This document shows positions 1 through 6,031 of a DNA stretch of 8,378 bases, one piece after another (position 1 is the stretch's first letter; each line of letters starts with the position of its first letter). Position numbers and translations under genes: made by a program. This DNA comes from CAYXVB01 sp964467785 (GTDB taxonomy: Bacteria; Bdellovibrionota; UBA1018), in assembly GCA_964467785.1 (NCBI GenBank), contig CAYXVB010000158.1, positions 1 to 8,378 of the forward strand. The letters are read 5' to 3'. The notes under the pieces are model-generated. The model did no database searches, had not been told where the DNA came from, and saw only the letters and a program-made list of their open reading frames with translations.

Positions 1-332
1 CTTAAGGGAAGCTCGCCGATCTCGTCGAGGAAGAGAGTTCCGTTCTGTGCAAGCTCAAATCTCCCCACCCGACGCGATTCGGCACCCGTGAATGCTCCAC
101 GCTCGTGGCCGAATAGTTCAGACTCGAACGTACCTTCATGAAGTGTCGCCAAATTGACGCTTATGAATGGCTTAGACATTCGATCACCGGCTGCATGAAT
201 TGCCCGGGCTGCAGTACTCTTTCCCGACCCGGTCGGACCGAGTATCAATACGGTCATCTCGCTTCGAGCGGCTAAACGAAAATCCCGCATCAGGGCGGGC
301 GTAGCTTTAAATCCTGAGATTCTTGAATTCAT
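1..332 (-). CDS. Sigma-54-dependent transcriptional activator, AAA+ domain (5' part only, truncated by window edge)
   Basis: Translating the minus strand from the ATG at 332 gives 110 residues before the sequence runs out. They hold the first half of a sigma-54 AAA+ enhancer-binding domain: Walker A GPTGSGKS (residues 32-39), the sigma-54 contact loop GAFTGA (79-84) and Walker B LFLDEIGELP (100-109). Such proteins use ATP hydrolysis to open sigma-54 promoters. The AAA+ core begins almost at the N-terminus, so there is no receiver, GAF or PAS domain; this resembles PspF-type solo activators, which are controlled by partner proteins or by expression level. Walker A has Ser-Gly-Lys-Ser where most of the family has Thr-Gly-Lys-Glu. 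An in-frame ATG at 362 would add ten residues; 332 is preferred because GGAG lies 11 bases upstream and the candidate promoter would give a very short leader for 362. A C-terminal HTH is expected beyond the left edge but cannot be seen. It is divergent from the response regulator at 568. Confidence 0.9.
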   Translation of the reverse strand, partial: MNSRISGFKATPALMRDFRLAARSEMTVLILGPTGSGKSTAARAIHAAGDRMSKPFISVNLATLHEGTFESELFGHERGAFTGAESRRVGRFELAQNGTLFLDEIGELPL

Positions 333-382
333 GGTCTGTACTGCTCCATATTTAATTTCCATGTATATGAGTCGGGTCTATG

Positions 383-398
383 AGCAATCCATGGACCA
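383..398 (-). promoter_or_regulatory. Candidate sigma-54 (-24/-12) promoter for the minus-strand activator
   Basis: Read on the minus strand, the sequence is TGGTCCATGGATTGCT. The invariant GG (397-396) and GC (385-384) are separated by exactly ten bases, as in the consensus TGGCAC-N5-TTGCW, and the -12 half TTGCT is a full match. The -24 half keeps TGG but has TCC where CAC is usual. Transcription would start near 372, about 40 bases before the ATG at 332. If real, this sigma-54 activator gene is itself sigma-54-dependent. The rest of the divergent region (333-567) has a TATAAA box at 463-468 facing the response regulator, with no recognisable -35, and no obvious hairpin. Confidence 0.4.
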
Positions 399-567
399 GT
401 GCCAGAATCGCGGCGGCGACCAATTCGCGTAATCCGATAAGATCTGTAAATTCGACGCCTTTTATAAATTAGGAAGCAATAGAGTCGCGCATGAGAACGC
501 GAGGAATATTTACTGAACTGTGGGCAGCCGGCTATACCGACTGTCGCTCATCGGCTACACTCGATCT

Positions 568-1989
568 ATGTCTATGACCACAAGGATATCGGGCCCAAAA
601 TTATTGATTTGCGACGACGACAGCCTCTTTCACATGGCAGTGAAACACTCCTTAAAGGGAAAGTATGAATGCCGGTCCGCATATAATTCGGACGAGGCCA
701 TAGCCATTCTCCGCCAAAACCAGATTGACGTGATTCTCCTGGATGTTCAGATGCGCACCCCGGACGAAGGACTACGTGCGATTCCGAAGATTTTAGATCT
801 CGACCCTGAGCTCACGATCATCATGAGCAGTGGTCTAACGGACTATAAGACCGTGCGCGAAGCGATGAAACTCGGCGCGTCGGACTACATGGCGAAGGAT
901 TTTGATCCAGATGAGCTCGAGATCGCGCTCGACGGCGCAACGGAGCGCAAGCGGCTCGTGCGCCGTTCAGACATGGCGGAATTCGAAGCCAGATCAGCGC
1001 AGTCACAGCACGTCATGATCGGTCGAAGCCAGAAGATCGAGGCCCTACGGAAGTCTATTGAGCGCATCCGCCGAAGCGCGGCGAATGTAGTGATCTTCGG
1101 AGAAACAGGTACTGGCAAGGAAGTCGTAGCAAGACAGCTGCGCGGGACTCTGCCAGACGGCGCCCTTGCCCCCTTCGTCGCGATCGACTCGTCGACGATC
1201 CAGAGTTCGACTGCGGAAAGCGTGCTCTTTGGCCATGAAAAGGGCGCCTTTACGGGCGCGGACCGGTCTACGCGCGGAATCTTTGAAGAAGCGGCAGGAG
1301 GAATCGTCTACTTTGACGAAATCGCCAATATGCCATTGGAGATCCAGGCCAAATTGCTACGCGTGATTCAAGAGCACGAAGTCATGCGCTTGGGATCAAG
1401 TAAACCTATACAAGTGGAATTCCGAGTTGTCTGCGCGACGAATCGCGACCTTTCTGAGATGGCTGCAAAGGGACAGTTCAAAGACGACCTCTTCCAACGG
1501 CTGAATGTATTGCCTCTTGAGCTTCCGCCCTTGCGCGAGCGAATCGAGGACATACCGCTGCTGATCGAGCACTTCGTGCGTAAGATCGATAGGCGCGGCG
1601 CGAACCTGTGTTTCACGGAAGAAGCGGTCGCGCTGCTGCAGCGTTATCCCTGGCCCGGCAATGTCCGGGAACTGGGGAACTTGATTTCCTACGTGGTCGC
1701 GATGACTGATGGGGACGAGGTTGACGTGGCGGATTTACCTCCGAGGCTGCGAGAAAGTCGGCATGCATTGAATCAAGGGACCACTCCGAATGCCATACAA
1801 TCCGTAGATGGGTCAGCTGATGGCGGCAGCTTTTATGAGCGGGTCTCGTCCTTCGAAAGATCGATCTTAAGCGACGCTTACCGCGCGACTAGTGGAAACG
1901 TGAGCAAACTGGCCTTGAAGCTGGGGATGGACCGCTCTCATCTTCACTCAAAGCTCAAGGAATACGGGATACACATTCCCCGCAAATGA
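568..1989 (+). CDS. NtrC-family response regulator (receiver, sigma-54 AAA+, Fis-type HTH)
   Basis: This 473-residue protein has the full three-domain plan of an NtrC-type regulator. The receiver (about 10-125) has the acidic pocket CDDD (15-18), phospho-acceptor Asp59 in LLDVQM, Ser88 and Lys110, so it should be phosphorylated by a histidine kinase. The AAA+ domain (about 148-393) has Walker A GETGTGKE (178-185), GAFTGA (226-231), Walker B YFDE (248-251) and the ending PWPGNVREL. A linker leads to a Fis-type helix-turn-helix (about 440-468, GNVSKLALKLGMDRSHL). All catalytic and sigma-54 contact motifs are intact, so it should activate sigma-54 promoters. The start is uncertain: GTG at 520 adds 16 residues outside the receiver fold, and ATG at 574 is also in frame; none has a good ribosome-binding site. 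No kinase gene is in view, so it is an orphan here. The divergent neighbour is another sigma-54 activator, a possible target or partner. Confidence 0.93.
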   Translation: MSMTTRISGPKLLICDDDSLFHMAVKHSLKGKYECRSAYNSDEAIAILRQNQIDVILLDVQMRTPDEGLRAIPKILDLDPELTIIMSSGLTDYKTVREAMKLGASDYMAKDFDPDELEIALDGATERKRLVRRSDMAEFEARSAQSQHVMIGRSQKIEALRKSIERIRRSAANVVIFGETGTGKEVVARQLRGTLPDGALAPFVAIDSSTIQSSTAESVLFGHEKGAFTGADRSTRGIFEEAAGGIVYFDEIANMPLEIQAKLLRVIQEHEVMRLGSSKPIQVEFRVVCATNRDLSEMAAKGQFKDDLFQRLNVLPLELPPLRERIEDIPLLIEHFVRKIDRRGANLCFTEEAVALLQRYPWPGNVRELGNLISYVVAMTDGDEVDVADLPPRLRESRHALNQGTTPNAIQSVDGSADGGSFYERVSSFERSILSDAYRATSGNVSKLALKLGMDRSHLHSKLKEYGIHIPRK

Positions 1990-2001
1990 TCTGTCGTCGC
2001 G

Positions 2002-3195
2002 TCAAGCGGCACGTGGTGGCGCGGAGCGCGGAATATCGAGCGCGCGGCGACTGAGGCCATAGACCAACTCGGGATCGATCACTTTCATGCATCGATTGTC
2101 ATTACAACCCACAGGTCGCCCACCGGTTGAGCTGAAACATGGACTGCACGGCAACGCCGCCCAAAGGACTGAGATCGTCGATGAGAGCGGGGCTGAAGAT
2201 TTCGGGGATTCTGGACCGTAAAGTCCGACGGCCGGTGTTCCGCACCAAGCGGCCAGGTGCAAAATGCCGCTGCAGACGCTGACTACGAGCTCCGCGTCGC
2301 TGACGATGCGGAGCAGTTCGAGCAGAGAAACCGTCCCCGCCACGTTGAAGACCCGGGTCTGGTCGCGAAGTCGGCTGACTACTTCCTGGATCCGCTCCTG
2401 CTCGTCGCGTCCACCTGGAAAAACCAAATCGACGGAACGATCCTCCAATAGGCGATCGCAGAGCGATACCCAGCTGGAAAGCTCCCAGCCTCGCTGCCAG
2501 CCAGAATCGCTGGAGTAGATGTTGATTACGACACGTTTGCGTCCGGAAAACCGCGGAAGGACATTGCCCACACCATTAAGGGCGGGAATTCGGGGAATCT
2601 CACTAGGCGCCGCTGAAGCGGCCCCCCCTCGAAACCCGGCTACTCGCAATAGCTCAAAGTAGGACTCAGTCAGATGCCGCTCCCGTTCGAGCGACACCAG
2701 ACTGCTAAACAACCGGTCGCGTGAAAGATGATAGGCGATGAAGCCGTGCCTCTGGGCAGCGCCGGCAAAATATCCGAAGAGCGCCGAGAGATTGAAGGTA
2801 CGTTCGAGATCGATGAAAGACTCAGCGCGAAATTTGCGCGCTTGACGCAAGCACCGCACGAACGTGGGGAGAAAACCACGAAGAGTTGGACTGATGACCC
2901 AGACCTCGTCTGCCAGCCCAGAAAGCCGCACGATCTCGGCTTGTCCTCGGAAAGAGAGGAAAGCGACCTTGGCCCCAGAATCGCGAAGCGCCTTGAGCAT
3001 GGGAAGCGAAAGGACAACGCTGCCGAGTCCGAAGAACTGAGCGACAATGACAGTGCGAGGTGCCTTGCGCGGCGGGGCACCGGAAATTGGCTGATCGCCG
3101 GCGAAACTCCGAGGGGCGCGCACAATGCGGCTAATGAGAGCTACGAGCAGCCCTCCAAACCATGTATCTATGCGACGCATCCAGTCGGCAACCAT
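2002..3195 (-). CDS. Glycosyltransferase family 9 (ADP-heptose:LPS heptosyltransferase-like) protein
   Basis: The 397-residue protein matches the GT9/RfaF (COG0859) layout of two Rossmann-like halves. The N-terminal half has the FFGLGSVVLSLPMLKALR motif (54-71) followed by a beta strand and FRG. The C-terminal half has the donor-binding stretch INIYSSDSGWQRGW (224-237), FPGGRDEQ (259-266), NVAGTVSLLELL (284-295), SGILHLAAWCGTPAVGLYGP (309-328) and the PCSPC...C...C cysteine cluster (C350, C353, C364, C369). Family members move heptose or similar sugars from a nucleotide donor onto LPS core or other surface glycans at the cytoplasmic face. Two positions are unusual: family members usually have Asp after GLG (here Ser59) and Asp before SG/TG (here Cys308). 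The donor, acceptor or activity may therefore differ. A short hydrophobic segment (13-24) may associate with the membrane. A second in-frame ATG lies at 3180, and neither start has a clear Shine-Dalgarno. It ends 12 bp from the convergent response regulator. Confidence 0.87.
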   Translation of the reverse strand: MVADWMRRIDTWFGGLLVALISRIVRAPRSFAGDQPISGAPPRKAPRTVIVAQFFGLGSVVLSLPMLKALRDSGAKVAFLSFRGQAEIVRLSGLADEVWVISPTLRGFLPTFVRCLRQARKFRAESFIDLERTFNLSALFGYFAGAAQRHGFIAYHLSRDRLFSSLVSLERERHLTESYFELLRVAGFRGGAASAAPSEIPRIPALNGVGNVLPRFSGRKRVVINIYSSDSGWQRGWELSSWVSLCDRLLEDRSVDLVFPGGRDEQERIQEVVSRLRDQTRVFNVAGTVSLLELLRIVSDAELVVSVCSGILHLAAWCGTPAVGLYGPESPKSSAPLSSTISVLWAALPCSPCFSSTGGRPVGCNDNRCMKVIDPELVYGLSRRALDIPRSAPPRAA

Positions 3196-3205
3196 ATCAG
3201 ATGAC

Positions 3206-3325
3206 TTTTCGGCCGGATCTCCATGAATATTAAAGAAGACAGGCCGAAAACCCCGGCTATAAAGACATTAACGGCTCAAAAGGTCAGGAATGATTGTAGA
3301 TTGCACCAGAGAATGGCCGAAAACC
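3206..3325. repeat. Three copies of GGCCGAAAA in the divergent promoter region
   Basis: The 146-bp space between the glycosyltransferase and hydrolase starts holds GGCCGAAAA three times: inverted at 3206-3214, and direct at 3242-3250 and 3315-3323. The two direct copies extend to an identical 11-mer, GGCCGAAAACC, with starts 73 bp apart. The first two copies form a 9-bp inverted repeat with a 27-base loop. The outer copies sit 11 bases upstream of the glycosyltransferase ATG and just before the hydrolase ribosome-binding site. They could be operators shared by both genes, or the inverted pair could form a hairpin in the glycosyltransferase leader. I saw no other exact 9-mer in the window. A TATAAA box lies at 3258-3263, without a convincing -35. 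Confidence 0.45.
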
Positions 3326-3328
3326 GTC

Positions 3329-3333
3329 AGGAG
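3329..3333 (+). promoter_or_regulatory. Ribosome-binding site of the alpha/beta hydrolase gene
   Basis: AGGAG lies eight bases upstream of the ATG at 3342, which fixes this start. It is one of the best Shine-Dalgarno sequences in the window. Confidence 0.75.
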
Positions 3334-3341
3334 ATTGACGC

Positions 3342-4781
3342 ATGCCTATATCCAAGAAACTAAAATGTGCCTTTTTGCTCGCCGGCTGCGCAATCTTGGG
3401 TAACCCACTCAGCGGTGGAATCGCGGCTGAGCCTCCCTCGCCGATCGCGAAAGCGACTAGTGCTGCCGTGGAGTACCAGGCACCGGAAAAACACCACTTC
3501 AACACGGATGCACCCAATCGCGCCTGGTTGATCCTAGAAGCCGCGCCCGAAAAAAGGACCCCCCTTCCACTGAAGATCGCTGCGCGAAAAGCGTCCGTGG
3601 CGCTGACTGCCGAGACAAAATCAAAAGGCCGGGCCCAGGTGCGAGCCGATTTATACCTCTGTGACGACGCAAAAACTTTCTGCGTGAAGAAGACAGTCAT
3701 TATGCCTGTACCGAATGGCGAAGGTGCGCACCGGGCGCCAGGTTCAATGAACAGTCAATCCAGAGGCGTCGATATTTCAGGACGACCGCTCAACGAAACC
3801 ACTAACAATCTAGAAGGCTGGATCCATCCACCGGAAGGCATTCCTGTCCGGGGCGTCGCACTCATGGTGCACGGGTTAAATCTTCGCCCAGACAAAATGG
3901 ACTCGATTGGCAAGGTATTGGCCATCGCCGGATATCTCACGTGGCGAACGGCCCTGACGGGCCACCTCGGAAGACCGGAAGACACGCGTGAGATGATTGA
4001 GGTCACGCGCGACCGCTGGCTCGCGGATATTGAGCGGGCAGCAGGCATCGTTCGGACCGAAGCGGCGGCACGGCAAGTTCCTGTCGTTATGGCCGGTTAT
4101 TCACTCGGTGGCCTGCTCGCCGTGGACTACTTGACCCGCGGCGGGGCCGAAATCGTCGCTCCGGCACGCATGATCCTGTTTGCGCCAGGACTTTCGATCC
4201 ACCCCGCGTTTCACGCTCTGACCGCCTTGAGGTTTTTGGGAAGGTCTTTTGTAGTGCCGAGCCGTTCGTTGAAAGACTATCGCGCCATTCTCGAGGGAAC
4301 ACCCATGGGGGCCTACCTGGCTTCGGATGAATCACTCGAAGCCGTGGAAAACGCGCTGGATTCTGGCAAGGGCGCACGTGTCGCNNNNNNNNNNGAAGTG
4401 CCGACACTGGTGGTAATGGATCCCGAAGATGAGTTGATCCACCTTAAGGGAATTCGTCGAAAGATCGAAGCACACCATCTAAAAGCGTGGTCTGTGCTGG
4501 AGGTCTCCAATGTCGCGACCGAAGTGAAAGGCGCGAATCATCATTTCATCATCAATGAATCCGCATTGGGCCGGGAGGTCTGGACAGAAGTAGCCTCGCG
4601 AATCCACGCTTTTTTAGAGGGAAAGCCGGCGTCAGGAGCGATTACCCGCGCCGAGATCTGTGGCAAGGCGGGAGTCTGGCGTACTATCCTGCGCTCAGAG
4701 TGCAGGGATGACTCTTGGACAGGGTGCAATCGCTCCGAACACGCATGCAAGCCCGTGAAGGCCTCCGGAAGAAACGGCTAA
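3342..4781 (+). CDS. Exported alpha/beta hydrolase with an N-terminal cysteine-pair (DsbD-N-like) domain; interrupted by an assembly gap
   Basis: The 479-codon frame begins with a signal sequence. It may be a lipoprotein signal (LAGC, Cys16) or a type I signal cleaved near residues 28-29 before EPP, so the product should be periplasmic or envelope-bound. Residues about 50-123 form a separate domain ending in LYLCDDAKTFCVKKT, with Cys107 and Cys114 spaced like the cysteine pair of DsbD N-terminal domains. Residues about 158-428 are an alpha/beta hydrolase: oxyanion-loop motif MVHG (175-178), nucleophile Ser254 in GYSLGG, a probable acid in MDPEDE (Asp360 or Asp363) and His400 in GANHH. This supports an esterase, lipase or thioesterase-type reaction with unknown substrate. 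The tail (440-469) carries four more cysteines, possibly disulfide-bonded. Ten Ns at 4385-4394 fall between nucleophile and acid; the same frame continues on both sides, but residues there are unknown and the true gap length may differ. It is divergent from the glycosyltransferase and 67 bases ahead of the LuxR-type gene. Confidence 0.82.
   Translation: MPISKKLKCAFLLAGCAILGNPLSGGIAAEPPSPIAKATSAAVEYQAPEKHHFNTDAPNRAWLILEAAPEKRTPLPLKIAARKASVALTAETKSKGRAQVRADLYLCDDAKTFCVKKTVIMPVPNGEGAHRAPGSMNSQSRGVDISGRPLNETTNNLEGWIHPPEGIPVRGVALMVHGLNLRPDKMDSIGKVLAIAGYLTWRTALTGHLGRPEDTREMIEVTRDRWLADIERAAGIVRTEAAARQVPVVMAGYSLGGLLAVDYLTRGGAEIVAPARMILFAPGLSIHPAFHALTALRFLGRSFVVPSRSLKDYRAILEGTPMGAYLASDESLEAVENALDSGKGARVXXXXEVPTLVVMDPEDELIHLKGIRRKIEAHHLKAWSVLEVSNVATEVKGANHHFIINESALGREVWTEVASRIHAFLEGKPASGAITRAEICGKAGVWRTILRSECRDDSWTGCNRSEHACKPVKASGRNG
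4385..4394. other. Assembly gap (10 N)
   Basis: Ten consecutive undetermined bases lie inside the hydrolase gene. Hydrolase motifs are found in the same frame before and after, so the hidden length is probably ten or differs from ten by a multiple of three. A run of exactly ten is also a common scaffolding placeholder of unknown length. Confidence 0.97.
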
Positions 4782-4848
4782 AGCCCCCGACTTTCCTCAA
4801 GCCAGTGAAGACCGGCTCTGTTAGACTCGCAAACCGTAGGTCGCCACC

Positions 4849-5358
4849 ATGCCTGATTCATTGACTCTGATCATTCTCGCCATCATCGCCCTGGTCAGCG
4901 TCGCTGACATCGCACAAGACCTCCTGCTCGGCCTCTCCTCCTCCCATATCGTAATCCAAGGTTTGATCGCCCTCGTCGCACTGGCGGGAGGAGCGGCCAG
5001 CCTGCGAAACGTCCGGAAGCTGGCGCGACAGAACGCGGAGCTTCGGGAGCACGTCATGAAGATCAGGGAAAGCGAGCTGAAGTGGCGTGAAGAATCACAA
5101 AGGCACGTCAAAGGACTCGCTCACGCGATCGATGAACAGCTAACTCGCTGGTTGCTGAGTCCCGCGGAAAAGGAGGTCGCGCTCCTACTCCTCAAAGGGT
5201 TGAGTCTGAAAGAAATCGCGGCGCTCCGCCGGACAAGCGACAAAACAGTGCGCCAGCAGAGCCTTGCCGTGTACCAAAAGTCAGGCCTAAACGGTCGGGC
5301 GGAACTCGCGGCGTTCTTTCTGGAAGACCTGCTCGTCACACCTGAAAACAATCGGTGA
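4849..5358 (+). CDS. Membrane-anchored LuxR-type helix-turn-helix regulator
   Basis: The 169-residue protein has two predicted membrane helices (about 5-22 and 33-51), then a charged, probably coiled-coil stretch (about 54-98) and a C-terminal LuxR/GerE-type DNA-binding domain (about 100-162). The HTH core is SPAEKEVALLLLKGLSLKEI (104-123) followed by the recognition helix around TSDKTVRQQSLAVYQKSGL (129-147). The continuation GRAELAAFFLEDLL (149-162) matches the usual end of this domain. There is no receiver, PAS or autoinducer domain, so any signal would have to be sensed through the short membrane part or by a partner. Both termini would lie in the cytoplasm. The ATG at 4849 has only a weak AGG eight bases upstream. 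The gene follows the hydrolase in the same direction after 67 bases, so co-transcription is possible, but I see no shared function. Targets are unknown. Confidence 0.85.
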   Translation: MPDSLTLIILAIIALVSVADIAQDLLLGLSSSHIVIQGLIALVALAGGAASLRNVRKLARQNAELREHVMKIRESELKWREESQRHVKGLAHAIDEQLTRWLLSPAEKEVALLLLKGLSLKEIAALRRTSDKTVRQQSLAVYQKSGLNGRAELAAFFLEDLLVTPENNR

Positions 5359-5409
5359 AGAGATTCCAGAAGTCCCATTTTTGGAAGTCCACCACAATCT
5401 GGATCTCTT
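5358..5409. terminator. Possible bidirectional hairpin between convergent genes
   Basis: The arms AAGAGATTCCAG (5358-5369) and CTGGATCTCTT (5399-5409) pair with one bulged base, enclosing a 29-base loop. The hairpin fills the gap between the stop codons of the LuxR-type gene and the convergent lipoprotein gene. A TTTT run follows five bases after the stem on the plus strand (5414-5417), and another (GTTTTC) about nine bases beyond it on the minus strand. The loop is long and the T-tracts are short and offset, so this is only a weak terminator candidate. Confidence 0.3.
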
Positions 5410-5416
5410 GCAGTTT

Positions 5417-6031
5417 TCAATAAGGGACTCCATATCCCAAAATACCTTCGTAAACGAGACCGCTGTCATAGCCCTCTTGCAAGCGAGTGGTCTCAAGATG
5501 ATCGCCACCGGTTGAATGTCTAAAACGATAGATAGCCTGAGACTTGGGCTGTGGATTTGAGTAGACGTAACCGTGGAGACCTTCCAAGCGAGTGCCTTCA
5601 CAGTTCGTGGAAGCTGAAACAAAATGATCACCGTCTCCGCTATTGCATCGATACAGCGCATGAGTGCCCGGTATTTGCGTCGGATAGACTGCAAATGCAA
5701 TTCCTTCTAATCGATACCCCGCGCCCGATCCCTCAGACTGCGAAGCCGTAATAAATAGATCTTTGCCGTTATTGAAACGGTAGAGAATTCTAGGAGTCGG
5801 AGTCGGGGTCGAAGTCGGAGTCGGGGTCGGAGTCTGTGCCAGAGTCGGCGCTGAAGGATAAATGGTAAATGCGCGATCAATTCCTTCGACTTTCACCGCA
5901 TACCCGAGCAAGCCTTCGTTCTTACCCGTTGAACGCGGTCCGCAACCGGCGAAGGTCACGATGAACGCGATAAGCGCAGCGTACTTAGCTAGTTCTCGGC
6001 TCCGAGAATTCAAAAGAATGGTCGTAGCCAT
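5417..6031 (-). CDS. Lipoprotein with Pro-Thr linker and three DUF5648-like repeats
   Basis: The preferred ATG at 6031 follows AGGGGGGGG (6042-6034) and gives 204 residues. An upstream ATG at 6088 in the same frame would add 19 residues ahead of the signal peptide and is less likely. Residues 1-30 are a lipoprotein signal: basic n-region (R10, R12, K16), hydrophobic core, and FAGC with Cys30 as lipidation site. Gly31 does not signal inner-membrane retention under the E. coli rule. A Pro-Thr-rich linker (67-80) leads to three repeats at about 81-118, 123-160 and 166-204. Each has a YRF or YRC start, a DLF or DHF/DHL centre, and an EG...GY-type end. This pattern matches DUF5648-type repeats found in secreted and surface proteins; the threefold arrangement would suit a beta-trefoil-like fold (inference). 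Function is unknown; a surface-exposed binding role is plausible. A degenerate repeat end (EGLLGYAV, 39-46) precedes the linker. Confidence 0.85.
   Translation of the reverse strand: MATTILLNSRSRELAKYAALIAFIVTFAGCGPRSTGKNEGLLGYAVKVEGIDRAFTIYPSAPTLAQTPTPTPTSTPTPTPRILYRFNNGKDLFITASQSEGSGAGYRLEGIAFAVYPTQIPGTHALYRCNSGDGDHFVSASTNCEGTRLEGLHGYVYSNPQPKSQAIYRFRHSTGGDHLETTRLQEGYDSGLVYEGILGYGVPY
5793..5834. repeat. Hexanucleotide tandem repeat (seven units of GGAGTC-type) encoding the Pro-Thr linker
   Basis: Seven consecutive 6-bp units (GGAGTC, GGAGTC, GGGGTC, GAAGTC, GGAGTC, GGGGTC, GGAGTC on the plus strand) encode alternating Thr-Pro in the minus-strand lipoprotein. One unit varies to give Thr-Ser. 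The unit length is a multiple of three, so slippage would change linker length without breaking the frame. Confidence 0.9.

Noticed and set aside
412..428. Second sigma-54-like site facing the response regulator (GG and GC ten bases apart)
   Set aside because: Only the GG/GC spacing fits; both the TGGCAC and TTGC contexts are poor (CGGCGA and TCGC).
2728..3204. 158-codon plus-strand ORF opposite the glycosyltransferase gene
   Set aside because: It lies almost wholly antisense to a well-supported GT9 gene, has a low-complexity charged composition and no recognisable domain, and shows no ribosome-binding site.
3284..3700. 138-codon minus-strand ORF opposite the 5' part of the hydrolase gene
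   Set aside because: It is a shadow of the hydrolase frame, with no known motifs, and conflicts with the strong start and ribosome-binding site at 3329-3344.
5793..5834. Tandem repeat as a CRISPR-like or mobile element repeat
   Set aside because: The units are 6 bp with no spacers and lie in frame in a Pro-Thr linker, so this is a coding microsatellite.
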